The notes below the pieces were generated by a model that ran no database searches, was not told where the DNA came from, and saw only the letters and a list, made by a program, of their open reading frames with translations. Below are positions 10,996 through 22,786 of a stretch of DNA of 64,000 nt, piece by piece. This DNA is from Forficula auricularia (lineage: Eukaryota; Arthropoda; Insecta; Dermaptera; Forficulidae). The stretch covers positions 62,001 to 126,000 of the forward strand of contig JALMQS010000879.1 of assembly GCA_024734495.1 (NCBI GenBank). Direction: 5' to 3'. Each line of letters starts with the position of its first letter. The first letter of the stretch is position 1. Position numbers and translations under genes: made by a program.

Positions 10996-11447
10996 TGTGA
11001 CGATATTACACTCCTCGTGGACCAGAGGTATAGGATTATCCCTCCTTCCGTCGCCTGGACTCCGCTTATAATTCAGGCACCAATCTTGGGATTTTCAGGT
11101 GCGCCTGTATGGAATTATCGGCGTCTGGCAGATTCGGCGCGATGAAGTCCCAATTATTCCGTTCGCTTCCTTCCTGGTAGCGAGTTAGCTCCAATTAATA
11201 TATGTAGAGCGAGCGCCTCGGACGTATATAGATGAAGGGAATTGTAAGATGCTCCGCGTAGAGAAGTATGGAAAAAGTGATGATTTTGCGAGCTCTTAGT
11301 GACGAATGTGTAATATTAAAAATGTAGTATGGATGCCTCTTTTCTCTATAGATCAAGTTAGATGTTTCTCTTTCAGAGTCAAGTTAGAGAAGACCTCTCT
11401 GTAAGAGTCCAGAGTTGAGAATGTTTAGCGTTGTTTGTCTCGTCACA
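10996..11447. mobile_element. Solo-LTR-like block
   Basis: A GC-richer 452-bp block starts TGTGACG and ends CGTCACA, the TG..CA inverted termini usual for LTRs. No primer-binding site or polypurine tract adjoins it, so it would be a solo LTR. The 5-bp flanks (ATATA, AAAAT) do not match, which lowers confidence. Confidence 0.4.
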
Positions 11448-11867
11448 AAAATTCCTATTTCTCCCATCCGATTGCTCAATTTTAAGTATTGATATCTGTT
11501 TTTAAATTAAAATTATAAATTGTATTAGTTTTCCACTGAAATTCAAACGGATTATTTAATAACTCTCTAAGACTCATTCAAACATGCAGTAATTCTCGCT
11601 TTCTATTTAAATTTAAATGTGAAGTTAATTTTAATATGAAATTTGTTAAGTAATTTATATATTTAGACCAACTTATTTTAAAAGAATTTCTTATCGGATT
11701 TATTTAATTAATAAGATATATTGACGGGAAAATTTTAATAAAATCTAAAAAATGAAATATAAAAATATTATTTTAACCCTTATTCTCCAGTTTGTTTCTT
11801 TTTGCAATTTCATTATACAATATACCGATGGGTATATTGTAAGGGAGAAGTCAATTTTCAAACGAAT
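11448..11867. other. AT-rich spacer
   Basis: No gene or element was recognised. The short open frame at 11752 is mostly low-complexity and runs into the next repeat. Confidence 0.4.
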
Positions 11868-11937
11868 AATAATTTATTTGTTTAGGTTTAAAATAAGAGA
11901 CATGCAGCTTCAATTTTTTATTTTTTATTTATTTCTC

Positions 11938-11990
11938 AATTCCCACTAACGTTTCGGCCATTGTTTATGGCCATCTTCAGAGTGGGAATT
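11938..11990 (-). ncRNA. Hammerhead-ribozyme-like motif (minus copy)
   Basis: Minus-strand order: AATTCCCACT, then CTGAAGAT, a 6-bp stem GGCCAT/ATGGCC with 5-nt loop, GAAACGTT, then AGTGGGAATT, which pairs with the first strand. This is the layout of a type I hammerhead (stem I, CUGANGA, stem II, GAAA, short stem III, NUH, stem I). It differs in one unpaired base between CTGAAGA and stem II. Activity is unproven. Confidence 0.5.
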
Positions 11991-13151
11991 AGTCAATATT
12001 TATATAAAAACGAGCTTTTCGTAAGGCACGCCCTCAAAGCTCGGACCTCCGGGCTGGTGCGCTGGCGGGCGGAGTCTCGGTCCAAAAATGTTATTCCTGT
12101 TAAAAAACCACACTCCAAATGTATACCTGTAAACTCCCGAAAATACATAGTCTCTTAAAAGTTTCGCCTCATTTTCGTCCTGACACAGCTACAGAAATGA
12201 GGCTCTAGATATGAATCTGGAAGTATTTTTTTTCTATAATCTACAGTATTGTGATATTTTTTGTGTGGAAATAGATTTATTTAAATAAGTGGTATCGTGT
12301 GAGGAGGAGAATTATATTATATAATTTTTTTTAAATTTGGGATCGATAATCGATATAAGGCTCCAAATATTTAAAAGAGATCAGGTGTTGTTTGTATGAC
12401 AGGCTGCTCCCTCCAGTATTGCAATGAGAAACTCATATGGGCATGCGTGTCTTAAGTCGTTTAATTTTGTAAAATGCAAAAAATAAGAATAACAAAAATT
12501 TAGATTTTTAAAAAATTATAAAAAAGTGGCAAATTATTAAAAAATAAACAAATAATATATAAAATATAAATTAAATAAGATGTGATTAATTTCTTTTTCT
12601 GTGCGCAAAGAAAAGCGAATTGAATATTTAATTTGTGTGTGGTGAGGGGGGGGGGAGGAATAATTATCAATATATTTAATGTTTCTTAATTTAAAATCAA
12701 TTGGAGTCTTTCATTTCAAAATTCGAGTTCAAATTACAATTATATTTTAAATTTGCCTCAAATATACCGACGGCATCAGCGCTCCCTGTCGGAAGCATTA
12801 TCTGAGCGTTGCTACAAATTAATCTAGGGCTATTATATATAATATTTTTTTGATACACTTGTCATTAGTTAAAATTATATACAAGAAACATAAATAGGAT
12901 ATATATAAAACTTTTTACAGGGTTCGCCAGAAGGCGAAAGATATAATCTTCTCAATTGTCTTTTTTCTTTCAAGACGAATTCGTAATCGACATTTCGTCT
13001 TGAAAGAAAAAAGACAATTGAGAAGATTATATCTTTCGGCCTTCTGGCGAACCCTGTAAAAAGTTTTGTATATATCCTATTTATGTTTCTTGTATATAAT
13101 TTTAACTAATGACAAGTGTATCAAAAAATTTTTTTTATATAAATATTGACT

Positions 13152-13204
13152 AATTCCCGCTTTGAAGATGGCCATAACCAATGGCCGAAACGTTAGTGGG
13201 AATT
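13152..13204 (+). ncRNA. Hammerhead-ribozyme-like motif (plus copy)
   Basis: Inverted partner of 11938-11990. Stem I strands AATTCCCGCT and AGTGGGAATT still pair (one G-T pair), and stem II GGCCAT/ATGGCC is perfect with a changed loop. The core C has changed to T (TTGAAGA), which would be expected to impair a hammerhead. Confidence 0.45.
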
Positions 13205-13270
13205 GAGAAATAAATAAAAAATAAAAAATTGAAGCTGCACGTCTCTTATTTTAAACCTAAACAAATAAAT

Positions 13271-14010
13271 TACTACAGCTATAAAAAACTCCCTTAATGA
13301 ATAATAATTTATTGAAAATAGAGTAAAAAACACAAACAAATAAATCAAGCAATTATATAATGAAATTATTAACAATCACTTATAAAATAATTAATAAATT
13401 TAATTAGATTGCAATCTTTTAAACTTAAGCGAATAAAAATATGAACGAGATACTTGAGTAGGGAGAATTAGATAAATATATATAAACAAATGAATGAATT
13501 ATAATAAGAGTTCGCCAGTGAGTGATTCTTAAAACTAACAATAAAATGAAGCTGTTCAAAATATAATAAAATATACAAATTGCACGTGGCTGAGAAATTA
13601 GGTTAAATATATAAATGGATTAATCTTAAAACTAAGATATAAATACTAGTATTTGGATGAGAACGATGTGTAGAGATGATCCGTAAGATAGCCCCAAATG
13701 GCAAAGCCCGAAATTCGTCCACTGATGAATCCGGTTTCCTCAACAGGAAAGAACAATTGGCACCCACTGGTCCCGAGAAAGAATGATAGTTGTAATAGCG
13801 ATGAGAAAGATGCAATCAATATTGCATCAAGAGAAGAAAAATCATTAACCAAATGGCCGAGAGAAAATATGCACACAGCCAGCTCAGGGAAACAATAATA
13901 ATCGAATGAAAAAATATTAATTAGTAAACAACTAAACAATGAATGATTATCTAGTTGGCAGTGGCCAATAGAGATGGTCCTCATGAGCCCTGGCGCTTTT
14001 TAGATGGAAA
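13271..14010. other. Unrecognised intergenic segment
   Basis: GC-richer in 13680-13900 with open frames on both strands that show no recognisable domain. No repeat partner was found in this window. Confidence 0.3.
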
Positions 14011-14480
14011 ATTTCTAGTATTCGAGACACATTGTTTTGGCTCGATCAGATATCCTACATTTTCAATGACACTTTTGAGGATTCGGTTCATATCCTGTCA
14101 TGGAAAATGCTAGATATCTATAAATCTAAGAATTTTATCAAAAAAGTGATTCAAGTAAACCTTCAAGTCAATAAAATTTTCTATAGAAATCAAGTTTCTA
14201 GGATGATTGGTTTTCATTTTATGAAGGAAAAACTGAGATTTTTTTAAAAAATGGATCATTTCCTGTCATGGAAAATGCTGGCCGGAGAAAAAACCTAAAT
14301 AATGAAATTTGTGAGAAATTTTATTAACTTTCATTTTGAAAAGGAAGGTTATTTACGAAAAATCGATAGTTTTCGAGTTATAAGCAAAAAACCGCCAAAA
14401 AATGAGATTTTTTTTTATATTTTTGACTATGTTCCGTAACGAAATTTTGTTAGCAAACCAAAAAACATATATAGGATCAA
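14011..14480. repeat. Family S fold-back fragment
   Basis: It shares the TGGAAAATGCTGGATATCTATAAATC-type phrase with 7826-8100. It also shares a later part with 9330-9430 and 39770-39900 (the AAGGAAGGTTATTTACG phrase). Truncated on both sides. Confidence 0.55.
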
Positions 14481-14815
14481 GAAATAAAAACTTTATGCGA
14501 GGGGCCCTTTAGAGAACAATTTAACTGTACTAAAAAGGTACTTCAAGAAATTAAAAAAAGAACATAATTCTTGATTAAACATATGAAATATATTTAATTA
14601 CGGCTAGTTTGCCATCAAAAACCGTTTGTCGTTGTTGGGTAACATCCCATGAGCCCTGCCATTGATGGGGGGTTCTGACCCCCCAGTGCTGGATTTCCGC
14701 CTAGGCCCACAAGGCCCAGCCGGTCTGGAGGCCCCGGTTGCGGAGTCTTTTTTCAACCTAAAAAGATCACTAGGGATCTACAACAGGCATTACAAATATC
14801 ATACAAGTATGCAAT

Positions 14816-15658
14816 CAGTGGCGTAACTACATAGGGGCTAGGCAGAGCAGTACCCCGGGGCCCTCAAGCTCAGAGGGCCCTCGAATCATTACCAGAAAAT
14901 CTCGATAGAACTGAACTTTTGAAAATTTCTCCCATTTTCAAAATAAATATGACAGGTTGCAACCCGACTTTTATCATGGCAACTCAGTTGAGAGAAATTC
15001 GAAAGTTATACCTAGGGAATTCCCCTAAATTCTTTCTGTGGGTTGGCAGTGTTGTCAATTTGACGGATAGCGATATGTGCGTTTTATTATTCATCGATGT
15101 GCATTTTATTGTGAATTCGAGTCAAATTTTTTTTTTTTTCGAGAAATGTTAAAATATTAATGCTGTATCAGGAGTAAGTAAGCTAATGTCAATAAACTTT
15201 TTAGTACTGGTCAATATAGTGGCTCAATTTTATTTTATTTTAGTACCACTCATATCGATGTCCGTTACGTCAATAAATCATGTCAAATCTATAGATTTCG
15301 GCTACTCATTGTATAACGCGAAATACCGTGAAAAAAATGCAGGTCACCTGCAGTAGGTTCATTAATTCAGGCCCTCGCGCGAGGAGATTGTTCTTGGTCT
15401 CCACATGTGGTAACACTAGCGGCGATAAAATGTTTGTCGGGGATTCCCCAATGAAATATTAAGTGATAATGAAAAACGTCAAATTCTTGATATGGGGACT
15501 TTACAGCAGAAAAAGAGATGATGATAAAGTAGCTTAGCATTTTTAAAGTATTTGTATATTTAATATTTTTAATTGATAAAACCTAACCAGTTTAGATAGC
15601 AGTGGGGCCCCATTTTTTGATTTGCCCCAGGGCCCTTGGTTACCTAGCTACGCCACTG
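14816..15658. mobile_element. Non-autonomous hAT element (843 bp)
   Basis: Begins CAGTGGCGTAACTAC and ends TAGCTACGCCACTG. It is flanked by a perfect 8-bp duplication TATGCAAT (14808-14815 and 15659-15666). Removing it rejoins the host hAT sequence. No transposase is encoded. Confidence 0.88.
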
Positions 15659-15988
15659 TATGCAATCACAATCTCTGGCTAAACAAATATCGCTTAACAT
15701 TCTCATTAAAATTACTAAGAGTTTTTAAGTTGGATTGCTGCTCCATTTACTACAAGCACATTTATCCAAACGTAGGAATTGCTGTGTACACCAGCGTCAA
15801 ACGGCTCAGCAGAACGGTCGTTTTCAGCGCTAAAGAGAGTAAAGAATTACTTAAGATCTAACATAGGAGAGAACAGGCTCAATTTACTCTCTGGAATGTA
15901 CATAGAGTCAGAAATAATGCAGTCAATTGACTATGAAGACGTCATTCGTTCTTTTGCACAGAAGAAAGTTCGCCGTAAGATTGTATAA
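15640..15988 (+). pseudogene. hAT transposase C-terminal fragment
   Basis: The frame 15779-15988 contains the hAT dimerisation (hATC) signature: PASNGSAERSFSALKRVKNY followed by LRSNIGENRLNLLSGMYIE. Upstream residues continue in other frames, so at least two frameshifts are present. The family normally has a transposase of several hundred residues; only the last roughly 110 remain. Confidence 0.75.
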
Positions 15989-16212
15989 ATTTTATAGAAT
16001 AACGTAACTCTATAGTAACATAGACTGTATTATTCTGATGCTTATTAAACTTATTAAAGTTGATTAAAAACTTCTTTTTCCTCTCTTCTTTTGTCTATAT
16101 ATAGTATATTGTCATTTTTTAGTTTTAATCTTTTCTCTATATTCAGTATATTTATTGTTTTGTTCCATATAATTGTTAAATTGAAAGTTTTTGCCGAGAG
16201 TAGCAGAATTTT

Positions 16213-16342
16213 TATATATTGAAGGAGACAATAAAAGAGTGTGTCTTCTGCTGGAATTATAAATTTTATTTATTTATAACGATAAATTAAATTTATAATT
16301 CCAGCAGAAGACACACTCTTTTATTGTCTCCTTCAATATATA
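16213..16342. repeat. Perfect-arm hairpin
   Basis: Arms of about 58 bp (16213-16270 and 16284-16342) are near-perfect inverted copies around a short AT loop; the core is GTGTGTCTTCTGCTGG. It sits inside the hAT relic. Confidence 0.75.
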
Positions 16343-16869
16343 ATTGTTGTTTCCCTTTTTAATTTTTTTTTCTCTTTCTTGACCTGTTTGTATCATATTG
16401 TTTATTTTCTTTGTATTTAAATTGGCCTAATATTGTACATTAAAAAGGCTAGATGCCCCTACAAATACAATGTTCTTGAATAAATAATAATAATAATAAT
16501 AAAATATATGTTCTGTACTAGCGCATTTAATTTGCTAAATTTCCAAAATAGCTTCAGGATGGTGGGGGAAGGGGGGCAAATGTCAAGTGCCTAGGGGCCC
16601 TGGGTCTCTTAAATCCGCCCCTGCTGACCCCCAAAACCCCCCCGTGGCTACGCCTCTGCATGAAACATGATTGAAATTTCATTGAGAAATACCTCAAGAA
16701 TTTTATATAAAAAAAAAAAAACGAATTTTTGAATGTACCATTTACGTATAAAATAATTTATTTGAACATTTTGGTCTGATAAAAGTAAAGAATTTGCAGA
16801 GAGAGTTTTCATTAAAACAGAAACAAAAATTCAATATAAATAAATTCCTATATAAAATACATTTTTTCC

Positions 16870-17207
16870 AACCCTTTTGATTTATTTGGGACATTTTATC
16901 TTTTCTCTATAAATAATACACATTTTAGGATTTTTTTCAAAGATAATTAGAAATAGAGCGGGAGAAAATTTAACGAGTGATCTGCCGCCTGGCGGTGAAC
17001 AAATGAATCAATAATCTTTATTTTTTTTCTAATCCTTCATCTCTGATTGTCATTTTCTAAAACCATTATTTACATTTATTATATTATTCCATTTAAGTTA
17101 AATTTTCTATATTTATCCTCTTTATTGGTATTAAAAAACAAAACATTATACAACTAGTATAATAAAAATTGATCTTTTCCTTAAATAGTCTCTTAATATC
17201 TCCAATT
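16870..17207 (+). promoter_or_regulatory. Upstream/5'UTR region of the three-exon zinc-finger gene
   Basis: Conserved in inverted orientation at 424-760 upstream of the paralogous first exon. The strongest block is at 16980-16998 (TGCCGCCTGGCGG, a partial inverted repeat). A TATAAAT at about 16909 is not conserved in the paralogue. The transcription start was not located. Confidence 0.4.
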
Positions 17208-17253
17208 ATGTCTGAATTCTCAACAGATCAAAACGGACACCCAATATATACTG
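17208..17253 (+). CDS. Zinc-finger gene, exon 1
   Basis: ATG at 17208 opens MSEFSTDQNGHPIYT and ends in phase 1 before a GTATGC donor. The start is supported by the paralogous exon at 377-423 and by perfect phase matching to exon 2 (G + GT = Gly). The next exon is 5.9 kb downstream, past a hAT relic, a SINE and a large fold-back. Confidence 0.7.
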
Positions 17254-17538
17254 GTATGCATTTAAAAAAATATACACATAAATATCATTTTAATTTATAC
17301 TCATTATTATTTGTGACATTTTTTTCATTATCTATTTATTATTTTGTTGTTCTATTTAATCATTTATTGTTTATTCATTATGACATTATTTCATCATCTG
17401 TGATACTATTCAATTGTTTGTAATTATTTATTTAATTATTGTTTATTTATTGATTATTGTATATTTGATTGTACACAATTTTATGATTGTTATGCCTAAT
17501 TTATATTTGGCTGTGAAAATTTTATTATCTCTGACATT

Positions 17539-18401
17539 AAGGTGACCAACTATACTCATTTACTGAGTTTTGTACTCTTTTTTCGCAAACCGTACTCTTT
17601 TCAAATCCTGTACTCTGAAAGTACTCATTTGTAAAATTTTATACTCATTTGTATTTCTAAAACATTTAATGATGGATTTTTACCACTAATTCTAAAGAAT
17701 AAACTGATCGTTTTGGAACCTTCCAATCCCGGAATAAAAAATGAATTTTTAAAAGAAGTTAAAATTTTTTATAAAATCTGCTATGAATATATCGAAGAAT
17801 GGATAGTGTACTTTAGAGCATTAAATTGTTTCAAATGAACCCTTCTAAATAGTAAAATTGAATGGAAAGAAGTTTCTTCAGCAGTCGAATTTGTAATGAA
17901 GGAAGTAAAAGATATTGTTATTAATGACAATTTTCTCTTTGAAGAAATTCGAAGAGTAAATTTATATTTAAATGAAGAAAAATTGAAGAAATGGAACGAT
18001 GAGAAAATAGAACTTGACAAAAGATGGGTAGAAATCTTTCGGCATTTTATATATTAACATATCCCACATGAAAATTTAAAATTATTTTGACAGAAATTTC
18101 TTATGTTGTCCAGGCACTAATGCTGCTGTTGAAAGGTTATTTTCACTAGGGAATGATTATTGGAGCAGTGAGAAGTCGCAACTTTCTGTAAAAACATTAT
18201 CTGACGTCTTAACAGTCAAATTTAATATGCGGACGTGGCTACATTATTAGACGAACATCATCATTTAGCAAAAAAAAACCACTCTGAAGAAAAATATGTT
18301 TTTAAAAGAAAATAAAGTTTTTATCGTTTTTCTTCTTTTTTTCACCTATGAAATACTTGCAAAGTGTACTCTTTTTGAACAAAAAATAGTTGGTCACCTT
18401 A
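17539..18401 (+). mobile_element. hAT element relic in intron 1
   Basis: Ends AAGGTGACCAACTAT and ATAGTTGGTCACCTT form terminal inverted repeats. Flanks CTGACATT and GTGACATT are a 7/8 target duplication. Inside, 17830-18020 reads as the middle of a hAT-like protein in one frame. 18110-18250 gives PGTNAAVERLFSLGNDYWSS, the hATC dimerisation motif, in another frame. Stops separate the pieces, so it is inactive. Confidence 0.75.
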
Positions 18402-18415
18402 GTGACATTTCTTCT

Positions 18416-18596
18416 ACTGAGGGGGGTCGGATAGGCTAGGCGGTAGCGTGTCATCCTGCTAACCAAGTGGACCCGGGTTCGAATCCGACTCGAGGCATAC
18501 GGCTAAAATCTGACCCCCGGGGTAGGGATAAATTTAAATAAAATAAATAGTATCGTAAATGGCTTATGGCTAGAAAGGCCGAAAAGCCAAAAAAAA
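18416..18596 (+). mobile_element. tRNA-derived SINE (family 1)
   Basis: 181 bp flanked by a perfect 11-bp duplication ACATTTCTTCT. The tRNA-like head has an A-box-like TAGGCGGTAGCG and a B box GGTTCGAATCC. The body ends in an A-rich tail after GGCCGAAAAGCC. A diverged second copy is at 48303-48484. It was inserted after the hAT relic, because it uses that element's flank. Confidence 0.88.
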
Positions 18597-19403
18597 ACAT
18601 TTCTTCTGCTTCATTATCTGTGATATTATTTTATCGATTGCACATTGTTAGACTCATGCTAGACTGGCTACAATGGAATTCATTCCGAGGCCATTAAGGT
18701 AGTTGTTCCGCCAAATGGGTTTTCTTATGATTTTTTTGAAATTTTTACAAATTATTATTTAAATACTTCTGCATCGATTGGTGGGAAAACGAAATTTATG
18801 AACAATACAGTTCCGGAGATATTAAATTTCAAAAATCGAGTTTTTCAGGCTCTTTAACATTGCACTATACGGGATATCGGAAAGTTTACCTACATATTTA
18901 ATTATAATTAAGAAACCCTTCTTACCATTTTTATATAAAACTAAACCAACATTAAACAATAACTAATACATATTTTAAGACAATTTTGATTCATAGTTAC
19001 AACACAGTTTCTGAGATAATAAGGAATAAATAATGAAAATTGTATAAAAAAATTTACACTAAAAACAATTTGGCAACAGCGCATTTATTTAACCAGAGTA
19101 AGATGCACAATTTATTAATATTTCAAAATTATAATTTTCATAAGGTGTAACGTAGGCGTTGATTACATTTGTTAAAAAATAACAAAACGATTTTTATAGA
19201 AATTTAAAATGTATTTAATCTGTCATTTTAATATATAAATATTCAATCTCTTAACAATGGTGCCAAATTTGTCAATCGAGCACGGGATTGCCTAATAATT
19301 GGTACATAAACAGCAAAAAGTTTTGGGCTTATGAATTATGGATCCTTATTGTCTGTTCTATATACTCTTGCATTAAATTTTTGCTAGTATTGTCTCGAAA
19401 CAA

Positions 19404-19647
19404 CTAAGGTAACGGCAGTAGTAGTTGACCGTGCTCCAGTAGTTGACCATTTCGACATAAATCTTTAATTAATAAGGATCCAGATGGAAGGATTCCTTGA
19501 AAAAAATCTATGGACAGGTCCTGCTGTCTAGTGTCCATAGATTTTTTTCAAGGGAATCCTTTCATCTGGATCCTTATTAATTAAAGATTTATGTCGAAAT
19601 GGTCAATTACTGGTGCACGGTCAGCTACTGATGCTGTTACCTTACCT
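19404..19647. repeat. Nested palindrome with GGTAACGG ends
   Basis: Arms of about 110 bp. Ends GGTAACGGCAGTAGTAGTTG and CTACTGATGCTGTTACC are inverted. The middle holds AATCTATGGACA and its complement around CAGGTCCTGCTG. Probably a small fold-back insertion. Confidence 0.7.
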
Positions 19648-19904
19648 TAAACAGTAACTGTTTAATTCAAATAATGATTAAAAATTCTCATCATCATAGA
19701 GAATTCAGTGCGTAGACTGATTTTGAAAAAAAAGTGATTTTTGGACTTTAGTGCTTTCCTATGAGACCTTCTTAATATGATATTCCTATATGAATGATTA
19801 TTCCATCATTTTTATCTTTAACATAATGTAAGTACATAATAAGATTGGAGTAATTTTTGGAGACGGAGTGATAAGCGAAATTGAGTCGATATTGATGAGG
19901 CAGT

Positions 19905-20085
19905 CCAAAAAAAAGAAGATAATTCATACTATCTTTCTATTCATAAACCGACGTTTCGGAGGCTATTCCCTCCTTCCTTCACTGACTTTTCAAAACCCTG
20001 AAGAAGGTGGGGATAGCCTCCGAAACGTCGGTTTATGAATAGAAAGATAGTATGAATTATCTTCTTTTTTTTGGACTGCCTCATT
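19905..20085. repeat. Palindrome carrying a hammerhead-like motif
   Basis: Arms GGCAGTCCAAAAAAAAGAAG... and the reverse complement at 20050-20085 enclose two inverted copies of a motif ending CCTCCGAAACGTCGGTTTATG. The plus copy is 19987-20040. Confidence 0.7.
19987..20040 (+). ncRNA. Hammerhead-like motif
   Basis: Order: TTTTCAAAACC, CTGAAGAA, an imperfect stem (GGTGG/CCTCC), GAAACGTC, GGTTTATGAA, the last able to pair with the first strand with a bulge. The opposite-strand copy (19941-19995) keeps GGAGG/CCTCC pairing but has lost CTGAAGA. Activity is doubtful; homology to the motifs at 11.9 and 59.9 kb is convincing. Confidence 0.4.
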
Positions 20086-20289
20086 AATATCCACTCAATA
20101 ATGTACATATTTTAAAATAATCAAGAATTCCATTAAATGAATTAATTAAAGGTTTTGTGGTTGAATAAGTTGACAGTTCGCTGTGATAAGAAGCATATTA
20201 TGCACTGTTTTAATATCTTATCTTATTAAATTAAACGAGCAATTCTTCTATATATATTCAGTGTGTCAATTTGAAAACTTCCCACCCCT

Positions 20290-21260
20290 AGTTTTTTTTT
20301 TTTATGAAAATGATGAGAGAAGGAGTTACACCAAAAAGGTGCAACCCCTAAAGGCCTGGGGTTGGCCCCTCCATCGTGAAAAGAAGAAGAAATAATTTTA
20401 TGGGCTGGGCGGGGGTCGAAGGTATCTGTGGATACGGGTCTTAAATAGCTGAAGGTTATAAGTCGCGGGAAAGATGGTGGCAGGGAGCGAGTTCCAGTCT
20501 CTGGAGGTCATAGGGATAAAAGAGTTGGCGAAAGCGCTTGTTCGACTTTTATTCAATTTGACAGCGAAGGGGTGCTGAGCGTTAGAAAACCGCGTGTTTC
20601 TCGTAAAGAGGGCATTAGGGGGATAATTGATTTCAGCTCGACTGAACAGACACCGTGATAGTATCTGTAGTACAGAGAAAGGGCAGAAACGGTTCTTCGG
20701 TGAGCCAGGGAGTCGAGTGAGTTGGTTAGAGCCGGGTCTCCTATTAGTTTAATTGCTCGCTTCTGAATTGCATCCAGTGTAGCAAGAGAAGGGGAGAAGA
20801 GACACCCCTCCACAGATGAGAGCCATATTCGAGACAGGGACGAATTTGAGCCTTATACAGTATAAGAAGTTGACTGGGAGTATAACAGCGTCTAGACCTA
20901 AATAGGAGACCAAGCTTGCGCGCTGCAGCTTTAGCAATGGTTGAGATATGGTCATTCCATGAAAGGTCAGACCCTAGAGTTACGCCTAGCGTTGAAATTT
21001 TATCCCTGAATTCTAGTGAGTTTGAGTCGAATGATATGTTTGGGAGGTTTCTGTCGACGCGCCTAGAAATAAGGCAACACTGAGTTTTCACTGCATTGAA
21101 GTTAACTAAGTTTTGGGATCCCCAGTTTTTAAGTTTGCATAAGTCTAAATTAATTGAGGAGGCAATGTCTGCACGGTTTTTATGCGATGCAGGGGCGTTA
21201 TGTACGGTGCTGTCATCTGCGTAGCAATGTACCGGATTGGAGGGCAAGTTAGTATCTCTA
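20290..21260 (-). pseudogene. 5'-truncated CR1/jockey-like LINE
   Basis: The minus strand encodes the end of a reverse transcriptase: CYADD box (HCYADDSTVH) near 21220, then the conserved thumb-like region FRSRRCYTPSQLLILYKAQI and PCLEYGSHLWRG. In a second frame (20553-20813) follows SLATLDAIQKRAIKLIGDP and a C-terminus. The frame break near 20790 inactivates it. A T-run at 20290-20303 is the poly(A) tail on this strand. The region between 20303 and 20550 is 3' end sequence related to 36172-36500. Confidence 0.8.
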
Positions 21261-21649
21261 AACTGGCATATTATTTCAAAAATCGCTGAGACACGTCAAA
21301 TTTGTATTCGAGAGGGAAGAATTTTGACGTATAAATTAGATCGCCCTCTTCACCCCCCAGAGCCACCCTCCAAAAAATCTTAAATGGGAAAGGGGGTTGA
21401 ATGAGACATCATTTTGAAGGGCTTTTTATTCTCTACATTTTGGTGTGCCATTTTTCAAATTTGAGTGCTGCGTTGTCTAGTTAGTCGTCATCTTTGAATA
21501 TTTCAAAATTGAATTTTTGTAATTATTTGTGTGATACATTAAACTTATAAATTCTCATTAAAACAGGTTTTGACGGTGTTACGTTGTTTTAATAAATCAA
21601 TTTTTACAGATAAAGTAGCATCATACCGACTAGATTAACATAAACCACA

Positions 21650-21830
21650 AACAAATTAGAACGCGGTTTTATTCTTGTACATTTATTTTGCAAATAATTA
21701 ACAAAACTAAATTGAAAACAACAAAGTCAAAATTGTGTATTTATGTTTACTTTAGTTTTGGTGTTTTCAATTTTGATTTGTTAATCATTTGCAAAATAAA
21801 TGTACAAGAATAAAAAAGAATAAAATCGCG
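21650..21830. repeat. Palindrome
   Basis: TTCTTGTACATTTATTTTGC at 21673 and its complement at 21798 define arms of about 80 bp, centre near 21740. Confidence 0.6.
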
Positions 21831-22128
21831 TGCTCGTTTGAAAAATCTGGCAACATTGTCCGGGCTTGAATATTTTTACCATAGAAATGACAGATAAAAT
21901 ACATTTTAAAGGGAGATTTATAAAACAAAAAGTTCTTAATAAAGCTGTTGTGACAATGGCTGAAGCAAAAAAATTACTAAAGTTAACCCACTTTTTAGGT
22001 TAAATACATGCGTTGTTGCCAGTTTGTTTTTAGTGTACATTTTTCATTATTTATCATTTATTATCTCTGAAACTGTGTTGTAACAATGAATTAAACTTTT
22101 CTTAAAAAATATATTATGTATTGTTTAA

Positions 22129-22786
22129 TCTACTCTTATTAAACGAGCAAAAATTGTATATTTATATATTTATTTGTTTATATATTTGTATCTTGGTTCT
22201 ATTTTGAAAACGACTCTACCGATTTTGATGAAATTCACGGGTTAGGGGGTTTTTGGGGTGAAAATTCGATCTGTCACGATCTCATCTTCGACAAAATTGT
22301 TTTTGATGGTTTTTTTCGTAATCAAATTAATTATTCTCAGATAGACAAATCCCATTCTTAGGGGTTTAAAAAAAGGTTTTCCTTTTCCTTTTGTGCTCAG
22401 GCAGACAATGGGTCGGGTAAATCCTTTATTCTCAAAGGCCTTGAAGAAGTATTGTGATTGTGGATTTTAACATATTTTGTTGTCCCTTATCAATAGAAAT
22501 ATTAATAAACGTTTTATAATTGTTTTTATAATGAACTTTATTTATTTAATAGAATAAAAAATAATCAAGAGCAGGTCTCAATTTTCTGAAAAAACAACAC
22601 ATTTTGATAGGTTTTATTTATTAACAATTGGATGAATAAAAATGAATCATATGGTTGAATCAAAACAGGTGCAGGAGGTGGGGTGCAGTGGTGGGTGATT
22701 CTGGGGTAGGGCGAGGAAATAATATTAAAATAAAGCTTTTAACTGAAGGAAGAAGTTACCGAGCATCGCTCGGTGCCTCCAGGTAC
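22129..22786 (+). mobile_element. Helitron-like element with reconstructable empty site
   Basis: Begins TCTACTCTTATTAAACGAGC after an A and ends hairpin GAGCATCGCTC then CCTCCAGGTAC before a T. The other arm of the surrounding palindrome (18940-18960) shows the uninterrupted sequence: CAACATTAAACA. So the element inserted between A and T without target duplication, as Helitrons do. Its 3' tetranucleotide is not the canonical CTRR. No Rep or helicase is encoded. A near-identical copy is at 55577-56357. Confidence 0.8.

Larger units (their letters stand above)
11868..13270. mobile_element. Fold-back element flanked by hammerhead-like motifs
   Basis: The outer arms (about 11868-12007 and 13135-13270) are inverted copies, each containing a hammerhead-like motif. 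A GC-rich stretch follows the left arm. Near the right arm lies a second palindrome (12845-12975 with 13000-13130, centre about 12988). There is no open frame of note. Terminal inverted copies with this motif resemble the pseudo-LTRs of Penelope-like retroelements, but no reverse transcriptase is present. Confidence 0.5.
14684..16623 (+). mobile_element. hAT transposon relic with nested hAT
   Basis: Ends are CAGTGCTGGATTTCCGCC on the left and GGATTT-complement ...AAATCCGCCCCTG on the right. The flanks CTGACCCC on both sides form an 8-bp target duplication (one extra C at the left). It holds the C-terminal end of a hAT transposase (15640-15988) and is interrupted by the hAT MITE at 14816-15658. 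A hairpin lies at 16213-16342. Nearby GTGGCTACGCCTCTG at 16644 looks like the end of yet another hAT. Confidence 0.7.

Noticed and set aside
13603..13984. Opposed open frames around 13.6-14.0 kb
   Set aside because: Open on both strands, with no recognisable motif and no splice or start context; left as unrecognised DNA.
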